64,000 nt of DNA from Photorhabdus namnaonensis (GTDB taxonomy: Bacteria > Pseudomonadota > Gammaproteobacteria > Enterobacterales > Enterobacteriaceae), in the NCBI RefSeq assembly GCF_001684335.1, contig NZ_LOIC01000015.1:1-64000 (forward strand). The letters run 5' to 3'. Shown here one piece after another: positions 9,689 through 17,937 of the stretch. Positions within the stretch are counted from its first letter, which is position 1, and every line of letters starts with the position of its first letter. Below the pieces are notes generated by a model. That model was not told where the DNA came from. It did not search any database and worked only from the letters and a program-made list of their open reading frames with translations. The position numbers and the translations under genes are program-made.

Positions 9689-11263
9689 ATGGCTGCATTT
9701 CTTCCCTTAACTTCCGCACCAAATGGTGCAGAGTATTTGAAAGCGGCATTAAGCGCGCCGGTTTATGAAGTTGCTCAGGTGACTCCTTTGCAGGAAATGG
9801 AGAAAATTTCTGCCCGTTTGGGAAATACCATATTGGTAAAACGGGAAGATCGGCAACCTGTTCACAGCTTTAAGCTCCGCGGCGCGTATGCCATGATTGC
9901 GGGTTTGACCGAGGAACAAAAAAACCGGGGAGTGATTACCGCGTCAGCCGGTAACCATGCTCAGGGGGTGGCGCTTTCCGCCAATCGTTTGGGGATTAAG
10001 TCTCTGATTGTTATGCCGGTTACTACCGCGGATATTAAAGTTGATGCAGTCCGTCGTTTCGGTGGTAAGGCTCTATTGTATGGTGCTAATTTTGATGAGG
10101 CTAAAGCTAAAGCAATAGAAATGGCACAACAGGAGGGCTATACCTTTATTCCTCCGTTTGATCATCCCGCTGTAATCGCAGGTCAGGCAACACTGGCGAT
10201 GGAACTTTTGCAACAGGATGTGCGCTTGGATCGCATCTTTGTACCTGTTGGTGGTGGTGGTTTGATTGCAGGAGTGGCAGTGTTGATTAAGCAACTGATG
10301 CCAGAAATTAAAATCATTGGGGTGGAGGCGGAAGATTCAGCTTGCTTGAAAGCAGCAATGGAAGCTGGACATCCGGTAGATTTACCGCGAGTTGGCTTAT
10401 TTGCTGAAGGTGTTGCTGTTAAGCGTATTGGTGATGAAACATTTCGTTTGTGTCAGCAATATGTCGATGCGGTTATCACAGTAGACAGTGATGCTATTTG
10501 TGCAGCGGTAAAAGATCTGTTTGAAGATGTACGTGCGATTGCTGAGCCATCCGGCGCATTGGCGCTAGCTGGATTGAAAAAGTATGTTCAGCAGTATCAG
10601 CTTAAAGGTGAACGATTGGCGCATATTCTTTCTGGCGCTAATGTGAGTTTTCACGGGTTACGTTATGTCTCTGAGCGTTGTGAATTGGGCGAGCAGCGGG
10701 AAGCATTGCTGGCAGTGACTATTCCTGAACATAAAGGGAGTTTCCTGAGTTTTTGCCAGAAGTTGGGCGATCGTGTGGTAACCGAATTTAATTATCGTTA
10801 TACGGATGCTGACCCTGATTGGGCTTGTCTTTTCGTTGGTGTTCGCTTGAGTCGTGGTGAGATGGAGCGACGGGAAATTATCGCGGAATTGCGTACCGCA
10901 GGGTATCAGGTTGCTGATCTTTCAGATGATGAAATGGCGAAATTACATGTTCGCTATATGATCGGCGGTCGCCCATCTAAGCCATTGAAAGAGCGCTTGT
11001 TTAGTTTTGAATTTCCTGAATCGCCGGGGGCTTTGCTCAAGTTCCTACAAACTTTGGGAACTTACTGGAATATTACATTATTCCATTATCGCAATTATGG
11101 TACAGATTATGGCCGGGTGTTAGCCGCATTTGAATTGTCAGGCACGGAAGTGCGTTTTAGGCGTCACCTTGATGCATTAGGTTATGCGTATCACGATGAG
11201 ACGGATACCCCCGCGTTTAAATTCTTTTTAATGTGCCAGGCGTCTGAAACAACAGGAGGTTGA
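9689..11263 (+). CDS. ilvA: Threonine ammonia-lyase (biosynthetic threonine dehydratase)
   Basis: This PLP enzyme deaminates threonine to 2-oxobutyrate, the committed step to isoleucine. The lysine that binds PLP is Lys62 (HSFKLRGAY), with SAGNHAQG and the glycine loop VGGGG behind it. The C-terminal third carries two ACT-like regulatory domains (starting near LLAVTIPE and FSFEFPESPGALL) that bind isoleucine and valine. At 524 aa it is about 10 aa longer than E. coli IlvA, mostly at the C terminus. It is the last gene of the operon and precedes a bidirectional hairpin. Confidence 0.97.
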   Translation: MAAFLPLTSAPNGAEYLKAALSAPVYEVAQVTPLQEMEKISARLGNTILVKREDRQPVHSFKLRGAYAMIAGLTEEQKNRGVITASAGNHAQGVALSANRLGIKSLIVMPVTTADIKVDAVRRFGGKALLYGANFDEAKAKAIEMAQQEGYTFIPPFDHPAVIAGQATLAMELLQQDVRLDRIFVPVGGGGLIAGVAVLIKQLMPEIKIIGVEAEDSACLKAAMEAGHPVDLPRVGLFAEGVAVKRIGDETFRLCQQYVDAVITVDSDAICAAVKDLFEDVRAIAEPSGALALAGLKKYVQQYQLKGERLAHILSGANVSFHGLRYVSERCELGEQREALLAVTIPEHKGSFLSFCQKLGDRVVTEFNYRYTDADPDWACLFVGVRLSRGEMERREIIAELRTAGYQVADLSDDEMAKLHVRYMIGGRPSKPLKERLFSFEFPESPGALLKFLQTLGTYWNITLFHYRNYGTDYGRVLAAFELSGTEVRFRRHLDALGYAYHDETDTPAFKFFLMCQASETTGG

Positions 11264-11304
11264 ACAGTGTCTTGGTAATGAAAAAACATGTTCTGTGGAA
11301 TGAC

Positions 11305-11331
11305 AAAATAGCGCCTGAAAGGTGCTATTTT
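11305..11331. terminator. Bidirectional terminator between ilvA and emrB-like gene
   Basis: AAAATAGCGCCT pairs with AGGTGCTATTTT around a GAA loop, a 12-bp stem with one G-T pair. A and T runs flank it on both sides, so it can act for the convergent ilvA and the minus-strand efflux gene. It also marks the left edge of the inserted accessory block. Confidence 0.85.
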
Positions 11332-11398
11332 GACAAGATTTAATATTCACCAAGGTCTCACTGGAAAGGGCTCTATAATAAGTTCTTTGAGCATTGTG

Positions 11399-12916
11399 CT
11401 ATTTCTTTTCTCCAACCGTGGGTTTGGCCAACCAAATAAGAAGCAACAAGATTAGGAAAACAAAGCCAAATAGCCAATAAATTTCGTTAGCGGCAATAAT
11501 CAATCCTTGATTGGTGACTTCACGCGCCAGAGAACTGCTAGCTTGGGCCTGTGACATCCCTAATTGTTCCATTTTATTGTAGGCTTGTTGGGCAATAGGA
11601 TTATGGGGAGTGATCGATTCAGTTAACTGAACGTGGTGGACAGCTTCACGGCGGGACCACATAGTAGTGGTAATTGAAGTACCTACGGATGTTGCCAGAG
11701 TGCGTAAGAAGTTGAACAAGCTACCCGCAGAGGCAACTTTAGCGGGTTCGATATCGGATAATATAATGGCCGCTAATGGCATGATTAAACAGGCAATAGC
11801 AAAGCCTTGGATAAATTGCGGCCAGGCAGCAGTAGAAAAATCCATTGATAGTTCGAAGGTATAAGCCCGCCAAAAAAAACAGAGTGCAAAAACGATAAAG
11901 CTGAATATGACTAAATAACGCATATCGATTTTTGAACTAAAACGGCCAATGATTGGAGCAAGTATTATCGGCACTATTCCTAATGGAGCCATTACCAACC
12001 CTGCCCAAGTGGCAGTATAGCCAAAGACCATTTGTAATAGTTGAGGTTGTAGAACCAGCGTGCCGATATGGAGTAAGAAGGCCAAACTAATACATAAAGT
12101 ACCGATAGTAAAATTACGGGATTTAAATAGCGATAAATCAATGATCGGATCATCATCGGTCAGTTCCCAAATGATCAGGAAAGTAATGGCAATAACCGCA
12201 ATAATCGCTAATACAATAATCTCTGTCGAGTTGAACCAATCAAGTTCCTTTCCTCTATCAAGCAATAACTGAAAACAACCGACGCCGATAACCAATAAAA
12301 TCAGTCCTATGCCATCAATGGGGCTGATCTTTGTTTCAGTTTCCCGATTTTTTAATAGCATCCAGGTGATAGCGATGACGGCACAGCCGACCGGGACATT
12401 GATGAGGAAAATCCATCCCCAATGATAGTTGTCACTGATCCAACCACCAAGAATGGGACCACAAACCGGAGCGACAACGATAGTCATTGACCACATTGCC
12501 AGAGCCATATTGCGTTTTAGCGGAGGATAGTTGTTGAGTAGCAAACTTTGCGAAAGGGGCATAATCGGCCCGGCTGAGATACCTTGTAGAACGCGGGAAA
12601 TGATCAACATTTCCAGGCTATTGGCAATACCACATAACCAGGAAGTGATCACAAACAAGATCATTGAAACTAAAAAAACCCGGACTTCCCCAAACCGTTT
12701 TGCCAACCAGCCAGTTAATGGGATGGAGATCGCGTTAGCAACGGCGAATGAAGTAATTACCCAAGTACCTTGTGATACTGATGAGCCTAAATCTCCAGCT
12801 ATCGTTGATATTGCAACGTTGGCGATGGTCAGATCTAATATTTGTAAAAAGGCGGCTAATGCTAAAGCCAGAGTTAGCCAGCCAAGTTTGGCTCCTGATA
12901 ATGGCTCTTTTAGCAT
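11399..12916 (-). CDS. emrB: EmrB-like MFS multidrug efflux permease (DHA2 family)
   Basis: This 505-aa integral inner-membrane protein belongs to the 14-helix DHA2 branch of the major facilitator superfamily. The early segment LDLTIANVAISTIAGDLG and the motif GWLAKRFGEVR are typical of EmrB. Hydrophobic segments run along the whole length. It follows the membrane-fusion partner by 7 bp, so the two form a tripartite-type pump that would use TolC. No marR-type emrR gene is beside it. The position downstream of a biosynthetic gene set suggests export of that product, which is inference. The symbol reflects family membership, not proven orthology. Confidence 0.85.
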   Translation of the reverse strand: MLKEPLSGAKLGWLTLALALAAFLQILDLTIANVAISTIAGDLGSSVSQGTWVITSFAVANAISIPLTGWLAKRFGEVRVFLVSMILFVITSWLCGIANSLEMLIISRVLQGISAGPIMPLSQSLLLNNYPPLKRNMALAMWSMTIVVAPVCGPILGGWISDNYHWGWIFLINVPVGCAVIAITWMLLKNRETETKISPIDGIGLILLVIGVGCFQLLLDRGKELDWFNSTEIIVLAIIAVIAITFLIIWELTDDDPIIDLSLFKSRNFTIGTLCISLAFLLHIGTLVLQPQLLQMVFGYTATWAGLVMAPLGIVPIILAPIIGRFSSKIDMRYLVIFSFIVFALCFFWRAYTFELSMDFSTAAWPQFIQGFAIACLIMPLAAIILSDIEPAKVASAGSLFNFLRTLATSVGTSITTTMWSRREAVHHVQLTESITPHNPIAQQAYNKMEQLGMSQAQASSSLAREVTNQGLIIAANEIYWLFGFVFLILLLLIWLAKPTVGEKK

Positions 12917-12923
12917 GTTAACC

Positions 12924-14096
12924 TCACTTGTTTTGACTGGTATTAACTTGGATGATTTCGTTAATTAGCCGATCAATTTCTCCGGTGTTGTAAGACAAGA
13001 TGTTGGTTTCATAAACAATGCCGTTGCGAGGCGTGTCGGCAAGCACCAGACCATCCCGATTTCGGGTATCAACCGTGGCGTGCATGGATAAACCGATGCG
13101 TAAAGGATGATCAATAAGCTGCTGTGCTTCCAATTCAACACGAACAGGCAAACGTTGAACCACTTTGATCCAGTTGCCGGTGGCGTTTTGTGCCGGTAGT
13201 AAAGAAAATGCGCTGCCAGTACCCATATCAAGACCTACAATTCGGCCCTTATAAGTGATATCACTACCATAGAAATCACTCACCAGTGTTACAGGTTGAC
13301 CGATACGGACATTGGCGAGTTGAACTTCTTTGAAGTTAGCTTCGACCCAAAGTTGGTCAGCGGGTACGATAACCATCAGTGGAGCACCATTTTTTATTTG
13401 TGAGCCGACTTGAACACTGCGGCGTGAAACGTAGCCTGTTACCGGCGCTACAATTTGAGTGCGCTGTAAGGTTAACCATGCATCGCGGAGCTGGGAGGCA
13501 GCCAGTTTAATGGTTGGTTGTTGATCTAATGGGGTGTCTATAACTAATGCTTTATTGGCATGATATTGTTGTCGGGCCACATTTAGCTCGGATTTTGCCA
13601 TTTGCACACTGTTGCGGGAATGGATCAGATTTTCTTTGGCGATAGCACCTGTCAGTCCCAGATGTTCACGTCGTTTTAAATCATCTTGAGCCTGTTGTAA
13701 TGCTGTTTGTTTGAGCTCAATATTAGCGAGTAGTTTTTCATTATCGATAATGGTTTGGTGAGTTTGCCTGACGTTATTAGCTAATGTATTTTTCGCTCGC
13801 TCAAAAGCATGTTCCGCATCAATGGCGTCCAAACGTAGCAAAATATCACCTTGCTGAACGAAGTCGGTATTATCGGCATAGATAGCGGTTACGCTACCGG
13901 TGATCTGGGCCATCACTTGTACCTGATTACCAACAACGTATGCATCATCAGTCACTTGATAATGACGTAGTGAAATAAGCCAATAGGCGAAGTAACCCAA
14001 CCCGGCAAAAACAAATAAGAGAGTTGCGAGGATCAGTGCTAATTTACGCTTTGACTTTTTCTCATTAAGCGGAGGTGATTGTATTTCTCCTGCCAT
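12924..14096 (-). CDS. emrA: EmrA-like periplasmic adaptor (membrane-fusion protein)
   Basis: This 390-aa HlyD/EmrA family protein has one N-terminal transmembrane helix (about residues 17-42). A lipoyl-like half-motif with VTDDAYVVGNQVQV follows, then a coiled-coil hairpin (about 100-190) and a beta-barrel domain. It links the EmrB-like permease to an outer-membrane channel such as TolC. The start has a GAGAGGA site 7 nt upstream. The 322-bp gap before it suggests its own promoter as well as read-through from the upstream biosynthetic genes. Confidence 0.88.
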   Translation of the reverse strand: MAGEIQSPPLNEKKSKRKLALILATLLFVFAGLGYFAYWLISLRHYQVTDDAYVVGNQVQVMAQITGSVTAIYADNTDFVQQGDILLRLDAIDAEHAFERAKNTLANNVRQTHQTIIDNEKLLANIELKQTALQQAQDDLKRREHLGLTGAIAKENLIHSRNSVQMAKSELNVARQQYHANKALVIDTPLDQQPTIKLAASQLRDAWLTLQRTQIVAPVTGYVSRRSVQVGSQIKNGAPLMVIVPADQLWVEANFKEVQLANVRIGQPVTLVSDFYGSDITYKGRIVGLDMGTGSAFSLLPAQNATGNWIKVVQRLPVRVELEAQQLIDHPLRIGLSMHATVDTRNRDGLVLADTPRNGIVYETNILSYNTGEIDRLINEIIQVNTSQNK

Positions 14097-14418
14097 ATGT
14101 CCTCTCCCATCACAGTGATTAAAAGTAAATTCGTCTTAAATAATGTGCTTATATTTGATTAAACACCTTGGAGTCGACTACAAGGTCAAGCTCTTCTCAT
14201 TTCATAAAATGAAAATTGCTCATATTTAGCACTTAACGCCAAAAGCATGATTTAATATTAAAATTGTTTATTATCGTTATTAACATTTATCAGATAGGCT
14301 GGATTGTTTATCTGGCAATGATTAACGGTATTTTGTGTCAGTACCCAGAACATTTATCTGGGTACAAATAATCACAGAATAGGGATACGAAACCGTTGAT
14401 GTTAATTACTTAACTGAC
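14097..14418. other. Intergenic region with 9-bp inverted repeat upstream of emrA-like gene
   Basis: The 322 bp between the reductase gene and emrA probably hold the emrA promoter. GTACCCAGA (14341-14349) is mirrored by TCTGGGTAC (14357-14365), a perfect 9-bp inverted repeat with a 7-nt centre. No T-run follows on the minus strand, so an operator is as likely as a terminator. Confidence 0.5.
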
Positions 14419-15162
14419 TCAGGCCGTCATTCCTCCATCGATAACGAACGTTTGTCCGGTGATGTAGCGTCCCCCAGGGCTGAGCAGGAAATTGATTGTC
14501 AGAGCAATATCTTCCACTGAACCTAAACGGCCCAATGGGATATTAGACAATAGTTTTTTCCTATGTGATGCAGGGATATGATCCAGCATTTCAGTATCAA
14601 TCAAACCTGGCGCAACGGTATTGACTCGAACATTAAATCGGCCAACTTCAACTGCTAATGAGCGGGTAATACCTATCATAGCGGCTTTGGTTGCAGCGTA
14701 ATTAACTTGCCCTGAGTTAGCTTTAAACGCAGTGACTGAGCTCATGTGGATAATGCAGCCTTCTCCCGCAGTAATCATTTCAGGGAGAAAAGCGTGATTG
14801 ACTAAATAAACAGAAGAAAGATTGGTAGAAATCACATTGTGCCACTCTTCTTCTTTCATATTTATCAGCAATGCATCTTGTGTAATTCCGGCGTTATTGA
14901 TGATGGCATAAGGAGCACCATATCGTGAGATAAGCTCTGCTGATAATGTTGTGACTTCTTTCGCGTTTGAGACATCACATTGATAGCCCTCACAGCGATA
15001 ACCTTGTTGCTTAATTTCCTGACAAAGTATTTGAGCTTCATTTATGCTTGATTTATAGGTAAAAACCACGTGATAGTTTTGAGCTGCCAGCATTTTGACT
15101 ATGCCTTTGCCGATACCACGTGATCCTCCTGAAATAAAAACCCAAGGGGTGCTGATACTCAT
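14419..15162 (-). CDS. FabG-like 3-oxoacyl-[ACP] reductase (SDR family)
   Basis: A classical short-chain dehydrogenase that would reduce a beta-ketoacyl-ACP with NADPH. The cofactor loop GGSRGIG lies at 12-18, NNAG at 89-92, and the catalytic Ser142, Tyr155 and Lys159 (YAATK) are all present. The start at 15162 gives 247 aa and has AAGGA 8 nt upstream; a start 27 nt earlier has no such site. It follows the MaoC-like gene by 56 bp and belongs with the ketosynthase and ACP genes. It is probably not the housekeeping FabG, which normally lies in the fabHDG-acpP-fabF cluster. Confidence 0.88.
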   Translation of the reverse strand: MSISTPWVFISGGSRGIGKGIVKMLAAQNYHVVFTYKSSINEAQILCQEIKQQGYRCEGYQCDVSNAKEVTTLSAELISRYGAPYAIINNAGITQDALLINMKEEEWHNVISTNLSSVYLVNHAFLPEMITAGEGCIIHMSSVTAFKANSGQVNYAATKAAMIGITRSLAVEVGRFNVRVNTVAPGLIDTEMLDHIPASHRKKLLSNIPLGRLGSVEDIALTINFLLSPGGRYITGQTFVIDGGMTA

Positions 15163-15218
15163 TAAATTATTCCTTTGAATTTTTGCCATCCGTCTGCCAA
15201 TACCGCATTCATCAAATC

Positions 15219-16034
15219 TTAGTTGGCAATCTGCTTTCTTTTTGTTGTTCCCATCAGGCTCATCTCAACAACTAAAGAGATTTCTCCATTCAGCCAGATC
15301 GGGATTTCCAACGTACCGTATAACGAGCCATCAACGTCGAATGTATCTTTTGGTAGGATCGTATATTCGATATCCGGCATTTCATCTGGGATTTGGCGAT
15401 TGAGAAGCGCGGGAGAAAAACTCACGGTGTGCATGACATGCAAGACAATAAGGTCTTTGAGACATGCTTCATCATGTTCTTGTTTGCCAAAATAGGTTTT
15501 AAATTCTGTTGCTAGTGCGGTTTTGGCACTTTGCTGCATGAAAAGATAAAACATCAGAGCATCGAGAAAGATCCAGAACTCATTGATTTCCGGGAAGGTA
15601 TGTTTGAATTCGATGGATTTTTTTATCGTCTCTTGTATGGGAACTTGGCAACGTGGTTTTTCAGGAAATCTAGCTTTTTGTGAAAAATCAAAACAGCTAT
15701 AGTGACCAACTAAAGGTTTTAGGTTAGTTATTTCATCTTGCAGATTAAAGGTCGTTTTCCCATTTCGGTCAATGTGCTTAGTTTTAACACAATAGCAGGC
15801 ATCCAAAGGGACGGGATTGCGTAAATTAACGTGCCACTGTCTGCCCATTTCCCTATTTGGTTGTGACAGATAATCGTATCCGCTTTTGAGCGGGATCATT
15901 GCCAGCATGCCGTGTACTGCAATACCACCCAACCCAACTTCTCTTGCGATTTTTTCATCAAAATGGATAGGATTGTAGTCGCCGGAGAATTTAGCCCATT
16001 GACTGAGATCTTCTTTGCTGAATTGAACGTTCAT
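15219..16034 (-). CDS. MaoC-like hot-dog fold acyl dehydratase
   Basis: This 271-aa protein opens with the hydratase-2 motif FSGDYNPIHFD (Asp19, Asn21, His24) followed by VHGML (His41), the signature of MaoC-like (R)-specific enoyl hydratases and dehydratases. It would remove water from a 3-hydroxyacyl-ACP made by the neighbouring reductase. It is longer than a single hot-dog domain (about 150 aa); the C-terminal half is likely a second, degenerate hot-dog unit. It overlaps the ketosynthase gene by 4 bp. The exact substrate is unknown. Confidence 0.8.
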   Translation of the reverse strand: MNVQFSKEDLSQWAKFSGDYNPIHFDEKIAREVGLGGIAVHGMLAMIPLKSGYDYLSQPNREMGRQWHVNLRNPVPLDACYCVKTKHIDRNGKTTFNLQDEITNLKPLVGHYSCFDFSQKARFPEKPRCQVPIQETIKKSIEFKHTFPEINEFWIFLDALMFYLFMQQSAKTALATEFKTYFGKQEHDEACLKDLIVLHVMHTVSFSPALLNRQIPDEMPDIEYTILPKDTFDVDGSLYGTLEIPIWLNGEISLVVEMSLMGTTKRKQIAN

Positions 16035-17296
16035 CTGTCGGCTTTCCTAAAAATAAGCGCACAGTTTGTACCACCGAAGCCGTAGTTAACATTTAAAGCC
16101 GTGTCAATAACTTGGTGAGTCCGATGGATATTGGGGACATAATCCAGATCGCATAGCGGATCAGGATTATTTAGGTGCATAGTTGCGGGGATCGTTGCTG
16201 TCTCTATCGCTTTAATACAAAAAATAGATTCAATTGCTCCAGCTCCGGCAATAAGATGGCCTGTATAGGATTTTGTACTGGAAATAGGAATACGATAAGC
16301 GTGTTCGCCCAGGCTCATTTTTAGAACATCGGTTTCGTTAATGTCGTTGAGTGGGGTTGATGTCCCATGAGCATTAATATAGTGAATATCTGAGGTAGAG
16401 AGTTTGGCTTGTTCCAGCGCCATCTGAATCGCCATGACCCGTCCTTTGCAATCAGGTGCCGGGGCGGTCATATCTGACGCATCAGAGTAATTACCATAGC
16501 CAATCACTTCCGCCAATATTTTGGCGCCTCTGGCAACAGCGCTGTCATAGTCTTCAAGACATAATATTGCTGCCCCTTCCGACATAACGAAACCACTACG
16601 ATCTTGGCTGAATGGACAACAGGCTTTTTCGACAGATTCCTGTTCTTTACTCAATGCTCCAAGAATATCGATACTCCAGACGATGAATGGATCTCGGATG
16701 CTTTCACCGCCACCTGCCAGCATCATTTTAGCTCGTCCGCTGCGGATAAGTTCAAATGCATCGCCTATCGCCATACTGCCGGTTGCACAAGCTGCAACTG
16801 GGGTATTTTGGTATCCCCGTAAATTCCAGTTCATTGAAATCGCCGCTGTCCCTACGCTGTGCATAGACATGATATTGGTCATAGGTGAGGCAATGCCTTG
16901 ATCAGCATAGGAATGGCTGTTTTCAACGGTTGCATCTTCTCCACCCCAGCCAGTGCCAAAAATGACGCCGCGTTCAAAAGGGGAATAATTTTCGTCAAGA
17001 GCGGCTTTATCGTTACCAAATGCCATCTTGATCGCTTCATCCGCCGCAATTAGCCCAAGTTTGCTAAATTTGGGCAGGTTCTTTAATAACTTTTTGGAAA
17101 ACCGCGATACATCAGGAGAGAAAGGGATATTGCCGAAAAATTTTGCTACAACAGAAGCGTCTGGGTGTTCTTCCTTTTTGTAGCCTACACGATAATTTAG
17201 GATTGCATCCCAAATTTCTTGGGTATTTTGCCCAAGGGAACAGATAGAACCATAGCCTGTGACGGCAACGCGACGATAGCCCGTTTGAATATTCAT
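16031..17296 (-). CDS. FabF-like beta-ketoacyl-ACP synthase
   Basis: This 421-aa condensing enzyme extends an acyl chain by decarboxylative condensation with malonyl-ACP. The full catalytic set is present: Cys170 in AACATGS, His310 in NAHGTSTP, Lys342 and His347 in KSYTGH. A single KS without a chain-length-factor partner suggests FAS II-like behaviour. It overlaps the dehydratase gene by 4 bp, so the two are coupled. It is separated from the ACP gene by 280 bp holding a palindromic repeat. No acyltransferase is nearby, so malonyl loading would rely on the host FabD. Confidence 0.88.
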   Translation of the reverse strand: MNIQTGYRRVAVTGYGSICSLGQNTQEIWDAILNYRVGYKKEEHPDASVVAKFFGNIPFSPDVSRFSKKLLKNLPKFSKLGLIAADEAIKMAFGNDKAALDENYSPFERGVIFGTGWGGEDATVENSHSYADQGIASPMTNIMSMHSVGTAAISMNWNLRGYQNTPVAACATGSMAIGDAFELIRSGRAKMMLAGGGESIRDPFIVWSIDILGALSKEQESVEKACCPFSQDRSGFVMSEGAAILCLEDYDSAVARGAKILAEVIGYGNYSDASDMTAPAPDCKGRVMAIQMALEQAKLSTSDIHYINAHGTSTPLNDINETDVLKMSLGEHAYRIPISSTKSYTGHLIAGAGAIESIFCIKAIETATIPATMHLNNPDPLCDLDYVPNIHRTHQVIDTALNVNYGFGGTNCALIFRKADR

Positions 17297-17426
17297 GAAA
17301 CATTATCTCCAAAATTCATTTCTTGGTGACATGCTTTATTTTCTAATACAACCAAATAATAGGATTGGTAGATAAAAGCATCATAAAAATGAATGTTAGC
17401 TGTGTTGTGATGTTGTCATAGACAGC

Positions 17427-17553
17427 TATACCCGTCGTCTTTCAAGTTGCCTCTTTGTTGGCTGCGCTCACTCCCCCCGGTCACATAGTTATCTATGCTC
17501 CCGGGGATTCGCTCCCTTGCCGTCGCGATGCATCTTGAAATCCATTGGGTATA
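17427..17553. repeat. Palindromic MITE-like repeat (127 bp)
   Basis: The unit begins TATACCC and ends GGGTATA. Internal matching arms include TTTCAAG against CTTGAAA, and CATAG-TTAT-CTATG at the centre, so the whole forms a long imperfect hairpin. Repeats with this general plan are, from memory, abundant in Photorhabdus, Xenorhabdus and related genera. It sits between the ACP and ketosynthase genes of one apparent operon. It may have moved in as a non-autonomous element and could act as a processing or stability element in the mRNA. Confidence 0.8.
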
Positions 17554-17576
17554 ATATCCCAGTGTATTAGTGATGA

Positions 17577-17813
17577 TTATTTTGCTAATTCACTGACATA
17601 ATTGACGAAATCACCGATTGTCGTCGTGTTGTCTCGCTGGAACTTATCGAAATTCAGTTGAATGCCCATTTCTCTTTTTAAAGCAACCTGAATAGAAACG
17701 AAATCCAGACTCACTAAATGAATATCATCAAGTAGAGTGTCAAGAGTAATATCTTCTGGCTCGATATCAGTTAATTCAGTAATTTGAGATTGAAGTAATT
17801 CAAATAGTTTCAT
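17577..17813 (-). CDS. Acyl carrier protein
   Basis: This 78-aa protein is ACP-like: acidic, helical and of standard length. The phosphopantetheine attachment serine is probably Ser35, in LVSLDFVS. The usual DSL motif reads VSL, a variant with the aspartate lost, followed by the expected Leu-Asp. It would carry the chain for the ketosynthase, reductase and dehydratase beside it. AGGGGA lies before the start. A strong stem-loop lies in the 124-bp gap upstream. Confidence 0.82.
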   Translation of the reverse strand: MKLFELLQSQITELTDIEPEDITLDTLLDDIHLVSLDFVSIQVALKREMGIQLNFDKFQRDNTTTIGDFVNYVSELAK

Positions 17814-17854
17814 ATTAATGTCCCCTAAAAATTTAAATAATGTTGGCGGCGCTT

Positions 17855-17912
17855 AGGTGCAGGAATATAGGTACCAATGGTACCAATTAATAAACGCATT
17901 ATTCCTGCCACA
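17855..17912. other. Stem-loop with nested GGTACC palindrome upstream of the ACP gene
   Basis: GCAGGAATA (17859-17867) pairs with TATTCCTGC (17900-17908), a perfect 9-bp stem extendable by GGTG/CAC. Within the loop GGTACC-AAT-GGTACC forms a second perfect palindrome (17870-17884). It lies between the desulfurase stop and the ACP ribosome site and may govern the relative expression of these two genes. Confidence 0.6.
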
Positions 17913-17937
17913 CCGTCTTTTAACTGTCGTTTTGCTA

